Below are positions 34,822 through 43,339 of a stretch of 64,000 nucleotides of DNA, in pieces. The notes under the pieces are model-generated. The model had not been told where the DNA came from. It saw only the letters and a list, made by a program, of their open reading frames with translations, and made no database searches. Position numbers and translations under genes: made by a program. The stretch is from an uncultured Bacilli bacterium (GTDB lineage Bacteria > Bacillota_I > Bacilli_A > RF39 > UBA660): positions 124,001 to 188,000 of the forward strand of contig CAKOJN010000002.1 in NCBI GenBank assembly GCA_934090685.1. The letters are read 5' to 3'. Each line of letters starts with the position of its first letter. Position 1 is the stretch's first letter.

Positions 34822-35702
34822 TGATTAAGGAAATAGAAAGTATTTGTGAAATTAAATGTGAAGAAGAATTAACTAAATATAATACTTATAGAGTTAATAG
34901 TGTTTGTCATGCTTTAGTTTTTCCAAAAACAATTAAAGAGTTAAAGGAAGTACTATCTATATTAAAAAAATATTCTATTAAATATTTAATACTTGGTAAT
35001 GGTTCTAATGTTATATTGCCGCCTTATTATGATGGGATAATTATTAAACTTAGTAATTTTTCTGAATGCAATATTAAAGGTAATGAAGTAGTTGTTGGTG
35101 CTGGTTACATGTTTAATAAATTATCAAGTGAACTTTCTAATATGGAATACACTGGTTATGAATGGGCAGTTGGAATACCAGGGACAGTTGGCGGATGTAT
35201 ATACAATAATGCAGGTGCATACAAAATGAGTATGTCTGATTTACTTATTTCAGTCACAGTACTTAAAAATGATGAAATAATAGAATTATCTTGTAATGAA
35301 TGTAATTTTGGATATAGAACTTCATTATTTAAAGAAGAAAAGGATTATGTAATATTATCATGTAAATTGAAATTACATAAGGGTAATCTTGATGAAATAA
35401 AATCCTTAATTAGTGATAGAACTAAAAGAAGAATGGAAACTCAACCATTAAATTATCCTTCTTGTGGCAGCGTATTTAGAAATCCAGATAATATTCCTGC
35501 TGGTAAAGTTATTGAAGAGGTAGGGTTAAAAGGTTATAGTATTGGTGGTGCTAAAGTATCTGAATTGCATGCTAATTTTATTATTAATACTGGGGAAGCT
35601 ACTAGTGAAGATATTATCAAATTAATAAATGTTATTAAAGATAAAGTTAAAAATGAAACTGATATTGACTTGATTTTAGAACAAGAAATTATAAAAGGAT
35701 AA
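34821..35702 (+). CDS. murB: UDP-N-acetylenolpyruvoylglucosamine reductase MurB
   Basis: A 293-residue FAD enzyme of peptidoglycan precursor synthesis. FAD-binding YLILGNGSNVI, then AVGIPGTVGGCIYNNAGAY, and YPSCGSVFRNP carrying the catalytic Ser of the type II MurB form, then GGAKVSELHANFIIN. It overlaps the upstream gene by one base (TAATG). Confidence 0.95.
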   Translation: MIKEIESICEIKCEEELTKYNTYRVNSVCHALVFPKTIKELKEVLSILKKYSIKYLILGNGSNVILPPYYDGIIIKLSNFSECNIKGNEVVVGAGYMFNKLSSELSNMEYTGYEWAVGIPGTVGGCIYNNAGAYKMSMSDLLISVTVLKNDEIIELSCNECNFGYRTSLFKEEKDYVILSCKLKLHKGNLDEIKSLISDRTKRRMETQPLNYPSCGSVFRNPDNIPAGKVIEEVGLKGYSIGGAKVSELHANFIINTGEATSEDIIKLINVIKDKVKNETDIDLILEQEIIKG

Positions 35703-35708
35703 AATAAA

Positions 35709-35736
35709 AAATTGGTCATATGGCCAATTTATTTAT
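35709..35736. terminator. Bidirectional terminator between murB and rpmB
   Basis: AAATTGGTC (35709-35717), ATAT loop, GGCCAATTT (35722-35730) with one G-T pair, A-rich on the left and T-rich on the right. Confidence 0.75.
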
Positions 35737-35896
35737 TTTTTTTATTTGTCTTAATTTCTTTAGTAGAAAGTCTAACTTTTTTACCATCTACAATTGTTGT
35801 TTGTAAATTTACTTTTTGAGTCTTTTTAGTTGCCTTTAATGAAAAAGGTCTATTTTGTGCACTCATGTTATTTCTTTTTGATATATTTTTAGCCAT
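35729..35896 (-). CDS. rpmB: 50S ribosomal protein L28
   Basis: A 55-residue basic protein, MAKNISKRNNMSAQNRPFSL, then NLQTTIVDGKKVRLSTKEIK, matching L28. The zinc cysteines found in many L28 proteins are replaced, so this is a zinc-independent form. Start chosen at 35896 because GAGGAGG lies just upstream; a longer frame to 35938 exists but has no ribosome binding site. Confidence 0.88.
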   Translation of the reverse strand: MAKNISKRNNMSAQNRPFSLKATKKTQKVNLQTTIVDGKKVRLSTKEIKTNKKNK

Positions 35897-35964
35897 ATTA
35901 ACTTGCCTCCTCTTTTTAAGCCACATATAATTTAACATAAATTTTGATTTAAGTAAAGTAAAAA

Positions 35965-35993
35965 TTGACTTTTTTAGGCTATTTTGCTACAAT
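35965..35993 (+). promoter_or_regulatory. Promoter of the 297-residue unknown gene
   Basis: TTGACT (35965-35970), 17-base spacer, TACAAT (35988-35993). Confidence 0.7.
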
Positions 35994-36016
35994 AAACATA
36001 ATTTCAGGAGGATTCT

Positions 36017-36910
36017 ATGAAAAAAGAACTAAGAAGATATTCTCTGGTTGAATACTTAGGAAAAGTAGAAAGAATAGTAAAAACTGAAAGTGATTACTTG
36101 CAAATATTAGAATCTATTAAAAAAAATAATAGGAAATCTTCTAGTAAGAGATTTTTTGGTAATGTAACTAAAAAGTATATTGCTGATGAGATACATGTAG
36201 AAGTTCATGTTTATAATAGACTTACTCCTAAAATGACTATTAGTGATATTGAAAAATTAACTAGTTCTTTTGATGAGAGGGAATTGATTGGATACTTTGG
36301 TAATAGATTAAAGACTAAGAATGACTATATTCCTGATATAAATGTTGCTTATTTTGAAGATAAAAATAGTAAATTAAAAAATGAAAATGATTTAGATATT
36401 AGAATACTTTATTTACCAATTATTTATATGGAGGATGTTAAATATTTAGATATTAAATATATTAAAAGATGTCTTTTATATCATGCTGAATCAAAAGATT
36501 TAGATTTTTTTAAAGATTTAGCATATAGATTTGAAACTTATTTATCTTCTAAAGATGAAATTGAAAAATTATATGAAACTATAGAAAAAGTAGAATATTA
36601 TGGACTTAGTACTAATTATTTATACTTTGAAACTAAAAATTTATTAAATAAATTAATTTATGAAAGAGATAAGAATGATTCTTTAATAAGATTAGATGAT
36701 GGTTCTTATCAATTAAGCCAAAGAAGATTAAGGGATTTTGGTATGTTCATCAAGTATTACAATAATCCTAATAAAAACAGTCCTCTTGAATATAATGGTT
36801 ATTTAATTAAAGATAAAATTGATAGAGAAGAGTTTGAACAAAGATGTGAAAATGAAGAGGATTCTAGAAGAGAATATCTAGCATTAAGAAGATGGGACTC
36901 ATTTAATTAA
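36017..36910 (+). CDS. Hypothetical protein, 297 residues
   Basis: Not recognised. It is a soluble, highly charged protein rich in Lys, Glu, Asp and Tyr with no signal peptide, membrane helix or clear catalytic motif. The first 60 residues are basic (MKKELRRYSLVEYLGKVERI), the middle has alternating strands and helices, and the C-terminus is helical and acidic (FEQRCENEEDSRREYLALRR). It has its own promoter, a good AGGAGG and its own terminator, so it is a real single-gene unit directly before spoIIGA. Confidence 0.7.
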   Translation: MKKELRRYSLVEYLGKVERIVKTESDYLQILESIKKNNRKSSSKRFFGNVTKKYIADEIHVEVHVYNRLTPKMTISDIEKLTSSFDERELIGYFGNRLKTKNDYIPDINVAYFEDKNSKLKNENDLDIRILYLPIIYMEDVKYLDIKYIKRCLLYHAESKDLDFFKDLAYRFETYLSSKDEIEKLYETIEKVEYYGLSTNYLYFETKNLLNKLIYERDKNDSLIRLDDGSYQLSQRRLRDFGMFIKYYNNPNKNSPLEYNGYLIKDKIDREEFEQRCENEEDSRREYLALRRWDSFN

Positions 36911-36923
36911 AAAAATAATATTT

Positions 36924-36959
36924 AGTATATATTTCGACAAAAAATATATACTTTTTTTT
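36924..36959 (+). terminator. Terminator of the 297-residue gene
   Basis: AGTATATATTT (36924-36934) pairs with AAATATATACT (36942-36952), then a T8 run. The loop holds the Spo0A box. Confidence 0.8.
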
Positions 36960-36966
36960 ATATACT
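36933..36966 (+). promoter_or_regulatory. Spo0A box and long-spacer promoter of spoIIGA-sigE
   Basis: TTCGACA (36933-36939) is a perfect Spo0A box read on the minus strand (TGTCGAA). A -10-like TATACT stands at 36961-36966, 21 bases after the box. In Bacillus subtilis the spoIIG promoter is a SigA promoter with an over-long spacer (22 bases) activated by Spo0A~P near the -35, and this arrangement looks the same. Confidence 0.65.
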
Positions 36967-36982
36967 TTTAATGGTGAATAAA

Positions 36983-37705
36983 ATGATATATATTGATGAA
37001 TTAATTTTGCTTAATTTTATTATTGATTATGTAATTCTTAGTACATTAACATTTTTACTTAAAAAGAATGTTAAAAAAAGAAGAATATTTTTATCATGTT
37101 TGGTTGGACAATTGTCTATTTTATATTTATTTGTGTCTTTAAATACAATATTTTTATTTCTATTTAAGCTTATTCTTGGGATAGGTATGATACTTGTATT
37201 ATATGGTTACAGTGATATAAAAACTCTTATTAAGGAAATAGTATATTTTTATATTTTGTGTTTCTTTCTAGGAGGAACTTTATATTATTTTAAAATTGAA
37301 AATTTAATTCATTATCAATATATATTACTTTTTATACCAATTATTATGAATATTTATAAATATTTTGAATATAATTTGAAGAGTGTTTTGACTACTAGAT
37401 ACAAAGTAACTATCTACTTAAATAATGGTAAAGTTTTATATTTAAATGGTTTTTTAGATACTGGAAATTCACTTATGGATCCATACCATGGTAATAAAAT
37501 TATTATTATCAATAAGGAAGTTAATGAAAATTATTTTTTAGTTCCATATAAGACAATAGATAGTACTTCATTATTAAAATGTTTTAATCCTAAAAAAGTG
37601 TATATAGATGGTTTAGGTCAAAGAAATGATATAACTGTTGGTATAACAAATAAGAAATTTAAGGGATATAATTGTTTATTAAATTATAAATTGATGGAGG
37701 GATAA
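36983..37705 (+). CDS. spoIIGA: Pro-SigE processing protease SpoIIGA
   Basis: A 240-residue protein with five hydrophobic helices in the first 130 residues (MIYIDELILLNFIIDYVIL...) and a C-terminal aspartic protease domain with FLDTGNSLMDP (Asp near residue 159). SpoIIGA sits in the spore septum and cleaves the pro-sequence of SigE after a signal from the forespore protein SpoIIR. The start at 36983 fits both the family start and the promoter position; the ATG at 36971 would fall at the predicted transcription start. It overlaps sigE by one base (TAATG), with GGAGGG before it. Shorter than the Bacillus protein (about 309 residues). Confidence 0.93.
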   Translation: MIYIDELILLNFIIDYVILSTLTFLLKKNVKKRRIFLSCLVGQLSILYLFVSLNTIFLFLFKLILGIGMILVLYGYSDIKTLIKEIVYFYILCFFLGGTLYYFKIENLIHYQYILLFIPIIMNIYKYFEYNLKSVLTTRYKVTIYLNNGKVLYLNGFLDTGNSLMDPYHGNKIIIINKEVNENYFLVPYKTIDSTSLLKCFNPKKVYIDGLGQRNDITVGITNKKFKGYNCLLNYKLMEG

Positions 37706-38385
37706 TGATAGAGAAATTATTGGATAAGTTTTTTAAAAATGATGATGTATTTTTTATAGGAAGTAGTGATATTTTACCACCACCTTTAAAGAAAAGTGTT
37801 GAAGAGGATTTAGTAAAGAAAAGTAATTTAGGTGATTTAGATGCTAGAAATAAACTTATTGAACATAACTTAAGATTAGTGGTGTTTCTAGCTAAAAAGT
37901 ATGATAATACAATATATGATTTAGAGGATTTAGTAAGTATTGGTACGATTGGTTTGATTAAAGGTATTAAGACATATAAACTTGATAAGAATATTAAACT
38001 TGCAACATATGCATCTAGATGTATTGATAATGAAATACTTATGTTTCTAAGAAAAAATAAAAAAAGAAATAGTGAGGTTAGTTTAGAAGATTCAATTAAT
38101 TTTGATAATGAAGGTAATGAGTTAAAACTTGAAGATGTTTTTGGTACTGAAGATGATGTTGTTGAAAAGAGTTTGGAGAGTAAAGATGATAAAATTTTAC
38201 TTGAAAAAGAGGTTAAGAATCTAACTAGTAGGGATAGAGATATTATAGAACAAAGATATGGACTTTTTGGTAAAAAGGAACTTACTCAGAAGGAACTTGC
38301 TGATAAATTGAATATTTCTCAATCATATATTTCAAGAATTGAGAAAAAAGTTATTAAAAAACTTAAAATATTAATGAGAATATAA
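37705..38385 (+). CDS. sigE: Sporulation sigma factor SigE (pro-form)
   Basis: A 226-residue mother-cell sigma factor, close to Bacillus SigE: FFIGSSDILPPPL at the start of the mature part, LRLVVFLAKKYDNTIYDLEDLVSIGTIGLIKGI (region 2), KLATYASRCIDNEILMFLR, and TQKELADKLNISQSYISRIEKK (region 4). The pro-sequence is short, about 15 residues against 27 in Bacillus, but still amphipathic (MIEKLLDKFFKNDD). It is translationally coupled to its protease. Confidence 0.95.
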   Translation: MIEKLLDKFFKNDDVFFIGSSDILPPPLKKSVEEDLVKKSNLGDLDARNKLIEHNLRLVVFLAKKYDNTIYDLEDLVSIGTIGLIKGIKTYKLDKNIKLATYASRCIDNEILMFLRKNKKRNSEVSLEDSINFDNEGNELKLEDVFGTEDDVVEKSLESKDDKILLEKEVKNLTSRDRDIIEQRYGLFGKKELTQKELADKLNISQSYISRIEKKVIKKLKILMRI

Positions 38386-38407
38386 AGCGTAAACTTTATA
38401 TTTTTTT
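38380..38407 (+). terminator. Terminator of spoIIGA-sigE
   Basis: ATATAAAG (38380-38387) pairs with CTTTATAT (38394-38401), followed by a T run. Confidence 0.85.
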
Positions 38408-38486
38408 AATTAAATACTTGTTTTTATATGCTTTAATATGGTAAAATAAGATAGAATATGACAAAAAAGGAATTGGAGGAATTAAA

Positions 38487-40163
38487 ATGTCAAACAATTA
38501 TGATGACTATGGTTATGAAGATAGCAATAGTTCAAACTCTGGTTTGGGTAGAAAAGTCTTAATTATTGCACTTATTTTAATAGCAATTTTTTTAGTAGTT
38601 TTTTTACTTAAGAGTTGTAGTGGAAAAACGAGCAAACCAAGTGATAATGTATTTGATTATGAATCTACTTTACTAGATGCAGGGAAGGCATTCTATGAAT
38701 ATAATACAGATTTGTTTCCTACAGAAATAGGTGAGTGTGCTCAAGTTGAATTAGAAACTTTAATAAGTAGAGGTCTTGCAGTTGCAGATAAATTTAAAGC
38801 ATGTAATACAACAACTACTTATGTAAGAGTATGTAAACTTGAAAATGGTAGTATGCATTATACTCCATGGTTAAGTTGTACTGATAAGTCATCTGATAGT
38901 GAATATGGTGAATTTAAAGAAGGTAATATTGCTGATGTTAAAGCAAACGAATCATTACTTAAATTTGAATTTTTACCTCAAGCATTAAAAACTAGTGGTT
39001 CAACATTAGGAAAAGTAGAAGAGTTATGGAAAAGTGATATTAAATATGGAGCATATAAAACTCTAGGTACATCAACATATTACAGATATAAAGATTTATT
39101 GTATATATGGAATGTACAAGTTAAAAAATATTATACAAGTAAAGGTGAAAAATCATCTGCTAGTGAAGTTAATGAATACTACACAGTAGCGCCTAGTAAT
39201 GATTATTTACTTCATGATAGTAAAGCTACTGCATATAAATGGTTTACAAGTGAGTCTACTAAAGTATATTATATGAAAAATGGTGCTAAAGCATTTAGTC
39301 CTACACCTGTAGAAGGTTATCCATATAATGAAGGTGGTACTGTTGTTACAATGTATCAAACAAGAAGTGTAACTGGTACTTATAATCCAACACTATATCA
39401 TGAATGTAGACCAACTAAAAATTCAACGGCAGTAAAATATCAAAAAGAAGAATGTGGTAAAGGTACTGATAAGAATTTCTCAGTTGAAACTAATAAATTC
39501 TATTCATGTACAAGTTCTGCTAGTGATTCAGTTCTTGGCAATAAGGTAAATGCAGGAACTACTTGTAAAAAATATAGTAATTGGTCACCAGCAACTAGTA
39601 CAGCGTGTGATACTAAAGATACTGATACATGTAGATCAGCGTCACAAACTTTCTATAATTGGTATAAACTAGAAGGAAATGAAACTAAAAAATATTATCC
39701 ATCTGGAAGTAGTAATGCTTCGGGTGAAAAGATATATTATACATCTGCACCTGTAGAAGGCGCTATTAAAGATGATAGTACTAAAACAACGGCATACAAA
39801 TGGTATAAAGCAACTGATGGTACATCATCAGGTTATTCAGCAGTATCACCAAGTAGTGGAGCAACAAAAACTAATCAATCTAAATGGGGTAATTGGTCTA
39901 GTTGGTCTACTAAGAATCCAAAAGTAAATGATGGAAGAACAAGAAAAATAGAAAGCAAAGAAAAAATTAAATTACAACAAATCTTAGGAACAACTGAAGA
40001 AAGTTGGGAAGATTTAAGTCAAACATTCGTAAGTGAAGAAGAAATGATAAATATATTCAAGTCTAAAAATTACAATGTTAATTCATTAAAAGATATTAAT
40101 AACAACGGTGAATTAAGGTACAAAGTTAAAATGTATATAAGAAATAAGAAAGTAAATAAATAA
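38487..40163 (+). CDS. Membrane-anchored exported protein with internal repeats, unknown function
   Basis: Not recognised. A 558-residue protein: about 22 polar residues, one membrane helix (about 24-43, VLIIALILIAIFLVVFLL), then an outer part rich in Ser, Thr, Tyr, Trp and paired Cys. Residues about 55-135 have a pilin-like run (AGKAFYEYNTDLFPTEIGEC, then LETLISRGL, then YVRVCKLENG) but no GFTLVE leader. Two later segments (about 222-285 and 405-455) repeat the order KKYY-S, YYT-AP, TAYKWF/Y. A Trp-rich stretch GNWSSWST lies near the end. Good GGAGG before the start. It heads a three-gene unit between sigE and sigG. Confidence 0.7.
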   Translation: MSNNYDDYGYEDSNSSNSGLGRKVLIIALILIAIFLVVFLLKSCSGKTSKPSDNVFDYESTLLDAGKAFYEYNTDLFPTEIGECAQVELETLISRGLAVADKFKACNTTTTYVRVCKLENGSMHYTPWLSCTDKSSDSEYGEFKEGNIADVKANESLLKFEFLPQALKTSGSTLGKVEELWKSDIKYGAYKTLGTSTYYRYKDLLYIWNVQVKKYYTSKGEKSSASEVNEYYTVAPSNDYLLHDSKATAYKWFTSESTKVYYMKNGAKAFSPTPVEGYPYNEGGTVVTMYQTRSVTGTYNPTLYHECRPTKNSTAVKYQKEECGKGTDKNFSVETNKFYSCTSSASDSVLGNKVNAGTTCKKYSNWSPATSTACDTKDTDTCRSASQTFYNWYKLEGNETKKYYPSGSSNASGEKIYYTSAPVEGAIKDDSTKTTAYKWYKATDGTSSGYSAVSPSSGATKTNQSKWGNWSSWSTKNPKVNDGRTRKIESKEKIKLQQILGTTEESWEDLSQTFVSEEEMINIFKSKNYNVNSLKDINNNGELRYKVKMYIRNKKVNK

Positions 40164-40177
40164 AAGGGAGTGATTTT

Positions 40178-41962
40178 ATGGAAATTACAGAATTGTTAGA
40201 GTTAAGAAGGCAAAACCTACTAACAGATGAAGAATTAGCATTCGCTATTAAAGAATTAAAAGCTACTAAAGAAACTGAAGGATTAACTGAAGCTAAAGAT
40301 AATTTAAGAACTATAGTTAATAAAGATGATGAAAGAGTATATTCTGATAGAACTATTGATAATATGGATGCTTCTCAAGTAATAAATCTTTCAAATAGGG
40401 TAAATGATACTCGTCAAAGAGCTAATGAGATGAAAGAAAAATGGGAACGTGAAGCAAAAAATCAAAAGTTTTCAAGAGAACAAGACGAAGAATTATTACT
40501 TGCTAAAACAGTTCTAGCATCTTTTACTAATCGTTTCGGACAAAGATTATACTCAGATGAAGTTATTAATAATATGGAATACTATGAAGCAATGAGTCTT
40601 TATGATGGTATTTTAGAAAATATGACTGTTGAAAATAGAAATGAATTGGTAAATAAGGCAAAAAAAGATATTAAAGAAGGAAGAGGATTTAATTTTCAAC
40701 CTGTTGCTCCAACAATTCCTGTAGAACCAGTTGTTGATGAATCTCAACCTACTATTGATAGGGAACCAGAAATAGAACCATTACCAGAAGAACCAACAGT
40801 TTCTGATGAAAATGAACCTGAAATAACTCCAATTCCAGTAGTTGAACCTGAACCAGTTTCTCAACCAGAACCAGAGCCAATTGGACCTGAACCATTACCA
40901 GGTTTTGATGATTTAGAACCAGAACCAATTGAACCATTACCAGAGGAAGTTGATGAAGAAGAAGTGGAACCTGAAATAGTTCCAGTACCAGTTGTACCAG
41001 AACCTACTCCTCAACCAGATCCAGTTGAACCGGAACAAGAAGATGAAGAGGAAATAACTCCTGTGCCAGAACCAGAAGAGGAGGAGGAAAAACAAACTGC
41101 TGCTCCAATTCCAGTAGAAATAGTTCAACCAAAGCCATCTTTATGGAAGAAAGTTGTTATAATAACAGGTGCTGCTATTACATTCTTAAATGGTATCGCA
41201 ATTGCAGTACATACTGGACTTATGGCTAAGAATACTAATGCATTAAAAAAAGATACAGATGAAATAATCGGGCTTGTTAAAGAACAAGATCAAGATTTGG
41301 ATAAAGATGATGAAGAAAAAGAAGAAAAGGATGATAATAAAGACAATACATTAGAAGATAATACAAGTTTATCTGATAATACTGGTGGTAATGGTGGTGG
41401 TCAAACATCAAATCCTGATAATAAACCATCAACACCAAGTAAACCATCAAACCCTGGAAATGATAACCCTTCAAATCCAGGTACAACAGATCAAGGAAAA
41501 GACGATTCTAAAGAAGATGATTCTAAAAAAGATGACTCTGGAAAAGATGACTCTGGAAAAGATGACTCTGGAAAAGATGATTCAGAAACAAAAGATAAAG
41601 ATGTATTCCCAATTCACCTAGATCCTTCTCAAAATGAATCTGCTATGGATACTTCAACAGGTATTGAAGTAACAGCAGATGGTACTACTTATAAACATAA
41701 TGAGGATGGAACTTATAGTAAAGTAGGAGATCAAGATTTAAAATATGATGAAAATGGTAATGCTTTAGTAGAAAAAGACAATTTACAAGATAATACTGAA
41801 GAAAAAGTTGAAGTACCAAAAACAGGAGAAGAAAAACCACTTGATGAAGCTACTAAAGATATGAGTGAAGAAGAACAAAATAATTTAATAGATGCAATCG
41901 AAGACTTTGATTGGAATAACTTCTTTGATAGTCAACCACAACAAAGTGGACCTAGCAGATAA
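40178..41962 (+). CDS. Pro/Glu-rich single-pass membrane protein with low-complexity tail, unknown function
   Basis: Not recognised. 594 residues in four parts: a helical charged N-terminal domain (1-180) containing the repeat (R/Q)xYSDxxIxNMxxxxxxxL twice (YSDRTIDNMDASQVINL and YSDEVINNMEYYEAMSL); a Pro/Glu-rich spacer (about 185-315, EPEPV/PEPEP type); one membrane helix (about 327-350, VVIITGAAITFLNGIAIAVH); and an Asp/Lys/Ser/Asn-rich tail (about 370-594) with DDSGK repeats. The N-terminus has no signal peptide, so the membrane helix may place either end outside. It starts 14 bases after the previous gene, with AAGGGAG. Confidence 0.7.
   Translation: MEITELLELRRQNLLTDEELAFAIKELKATKETEGLTEAKDNLRTIVNKDDERVYSDRTIDNMDASQVINLSNRVNDTRQRANEMKEKWEREAKNQKFSREQDEELLLAKTVLASFTNRFGQRLYSDEVINNMEYYEAMSLYDGILENMTVENRNELVNKAKKDIKEGRGFNFQPVAPTIPVEPVVDESQPTIDREPEIEPLPEEPTVSDENEPEITPIPVVEPEPVSQPEPEPIGPEPLPGFDDLEPEPIEPLPEEVDEEEVEPEIVPVPVVPEPTPQPDPVEPEQEDEEEITPVPEPEEEEEKQTAAPIPVEIVQPKPSLWKKVVIITGAAITFLNGIAIAVHTGLMAKNTNALKKDTDEIIGLVKEQDQDLDKDDEEKEEKDDNKDNTLEDNTSLSDNTGGNGGGQTSNPDNKPSTPSKPSNPGNDNPSNPGTTDQGKDDSKEDDSKKDDSGKDDSGKDDSGKDDSETKDKDVFPIHLDPSQNESAMDTSTGIEVTADGTTYKHNEDGTYSKVGDQDLKYDENGNALVEKDNLQDNTEEKVEVPKTGEEKPLDEATKDMSEEEQNNLIDAIEDFDWNNFFDSQPQQSGPSR
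41501..41590 (+). repeat. 15-base tandem repeat in the low-complexity tail
   Basis: Three exact copies of GATGACTCTGGAAAA (41531-41575) are flanked by two degenerate copies (41501-41530) and one partial copy. Each encodes DDSGK or a variant. The unit is a multiple of three, so copy-number change would keep the frame. Confidence 0.85.
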
Positions 41963-41981
41963 TTATTAGGAGGAAAAAAGA

Positions 41982-42224
41982 ATGGATAATTTAACAAATC
42001 AAATATTAAAATTAAATAGTGGTGTTAGTTATTTTGTATTAAGACAAGCTGCTTATAAAGGAGTTACTTATTTCTTAGGAGCAGAGGTTACTCCTGATGG
42101 AGAAGACTTCACAAATAAGTTTGCTTTCTTAGAAAGAGTAGATGTAGATGGTAAATTCTGTGTTAAAGAAGTTACTGATTCTGCAGTATTAGAAGTACTA
42201 GCTAAAAATATTAAATTAGATTAA
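41982..42224 (+). CDS. Small conserved-type protein, 80 residues, possibly DUF1292-like
   Basis: An acidic 80-residue protein with no membrane segment. The pattern (ILKLNSGVSYFVLRQAAYKG, then AFLERVDVDGKFCVKEVTDSAVLEVLAKNIKL) resembles small DUF1292/YrzB-like proteins, but the match is weak. AGGAGG is well placed. It is the last gene before the sigG leader hairpin, 54 bases upstream of sigG. Confidence 0.6.
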   Translation: MDNLTNQILKLNSGVSYFVLRQAAYKGVTYFLGAEVTPDGEDFTNKFAFLERVDVDGKFCVKEVTDSAVLEVLAKNIKLD

Positions 42225-42240
42225 TTTGAATAAAAATAAT

Positions 42241-42273
42241 AAATTCCTGACAATATTATATTGAAAGGAATTT
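42241..42273 (+). promoter_or_regulatory. Hairpin that sequesters the sigG ribosome binding site
   Basis: AAATTCCT (42241-42248) pairs with AGGAATTT (42266-42273). Inside, CAATA (42251-42255) pairs with TATTG (42259-42263). The right arm contains the Shine-Dalgarno (AAAGGA) of sigG, whose ATG is at 42278. Five T follow, so it could also act as a weak terminator. Confidence 0.75.
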
Positions 42274-42277
42274 TTAT

Positions 42278-43051
42278 ATGGCAAAAAATAAAGTCGAAAT
42301 AACTGGAATTAACACAAGTAAATTAGAAACATTATCACAAAAAGAAATGACAGAATTATTTAAGCAATATAAAGATGGAAACAAACTTGCTTATGAAAAA
42401 TTAGTTAAATATAATTTAAAATTAGTGTTAAGTATATTAAGAAAATATCAAAATAAAAGTGATAATATGGATGATTTATTTCAAATTGGAACAATTGGTC
42501 TTATTAAAGCAATAAAGAATTTTGATCTATCATTTGGAGTTATGTTCAGTACATATGCAGTATTTATGATAGAAGGAGAAATAAAAAGATATATTAGAGA
42601 TAATAGTCAAATTAGAATATCAAGAAGTATCAAAGAACTAGCATATCAAATTATAAATTATAAAGAAGAATATTTTAAAGAAAATTCTATGTATCCAACT
42701 AATGACATGATATGTTCTTATTTAAATATATCAAGTTATCAACTATATAATGCTCTTAGTTCACTTAGTGAACCAGTTAGTATATTTGAACCAATATATA
42801 ATGATGGAGGGGATACAATATATTTACTTGATCAAATAGAAGATAAAAGTAATACTGAGGACTTAAATAAATTATTATGTTTAAGAGAGGCACTAAATAA
42901 AATAAAAGAAAGAGAAAAAACAGTGTTATTAAGAAGATATATAGATGGTATGTCTCAATCTGAAATAGCAAATGAATTGAATATAAGTCAAGCACAAGTA
43001 TCTAGAATAGAATCAACTGCTTTAACATCAGTAAAAAGACTAATATTATAA
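42278..43051 (+). CDS. sigG: Forespore sigma factor SigG
   Basis: A 257-residue late forespore sigma factor. Strong match to Bacillus SigG: KVEITGINTSKLETLSQKEM at the N-terminus, MDDLFQIGTIGLIKAIKNFDL, FSTYAVFMIEGEIKRYIRDN, EPVSIFEPIYNDGGD and SQSEIANELNISQAQVSRIE. The N-terminal KVEITG segment is specific for SigG against SigF. A leader hairpin masks its ribosome binding site. Confidence 0.95.
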   Translation: MAKNKVEITGINTSKLETLSQKEMTELFKQYKDGNKLAYEKLVKYNLKLVLSILRKYQNKSDNMDDLFQIGTIGLIKAIKNFDLSFGVMFSTYAVFMIEGEIKRYIRDNSQIRISRSIKELAYQIINYKEEYFKENSMYPTNDMICSYLNISSYQLYNALSSLSEPVSIFEPIYNDGGDTIYLLDQIEDKSNTEDLNKLLCLREALNKIKEREKTVLLRRYIDGMSQSEIANELNISQAQVSRIESTALTSVKRLIL

Positions 43052-43073
43052 TATAAAAAGCATATAATTTAAT

Positions 43074-43304
43074 ATGAAATTATCAGAGTTACAAAAAAAA
43101 GATATTGTTAATATAAGAGATGGTAAAAAAATAGGTAGAATTATAGATGTTGAATTTGACCCAAGTAGTGGATATATGATACATTTTGTAATTGAAAAAG
43201 CAAGATTTGTAAGAAGTATGTTTAGTGTATCAGAAGACTTAAATATAAAATTTACACAAATAAAAAAATTAGGGGAGGATGTAATACTAATAGATATATC
43301 TTAA
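43074..43304 (+). CDS. ylmC: PRC-barrel sporulation protein YlmC/YmxH family
   Basis: A 76-residue PRC-barrel protein (MKLSELQKKDIVNIRDGKKIGRIIDVEFDP..., then IKKLGEDVILIDI). YlmC/YmxH proteins are commonly found next to sigE-sigG in spore formers; their exact role is unknown. It begins 22 bases after sigG and has no strong Shine-Dalgarno. Confidence 0.85.
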   Translation: MKLSELQKKDIVNIRDGKKIGRIIDVEFDPSSGYMIHFVIEKARFVRSMFSVSEDLNIKFTQIKKLGEDVILIDIS

Positions 43305-43339
43305 TAGACATTCTACTTAGAATTTGATAAAATACTTAT

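Noticed and set aside
40752..41486. Minus-strand open frames of the Leu/Val/Tyr-rich type
   Set aside because: They are shadows of the Pro/Glu and Asp/Lys repeat regions of the 594-residue protein and have no start signals.
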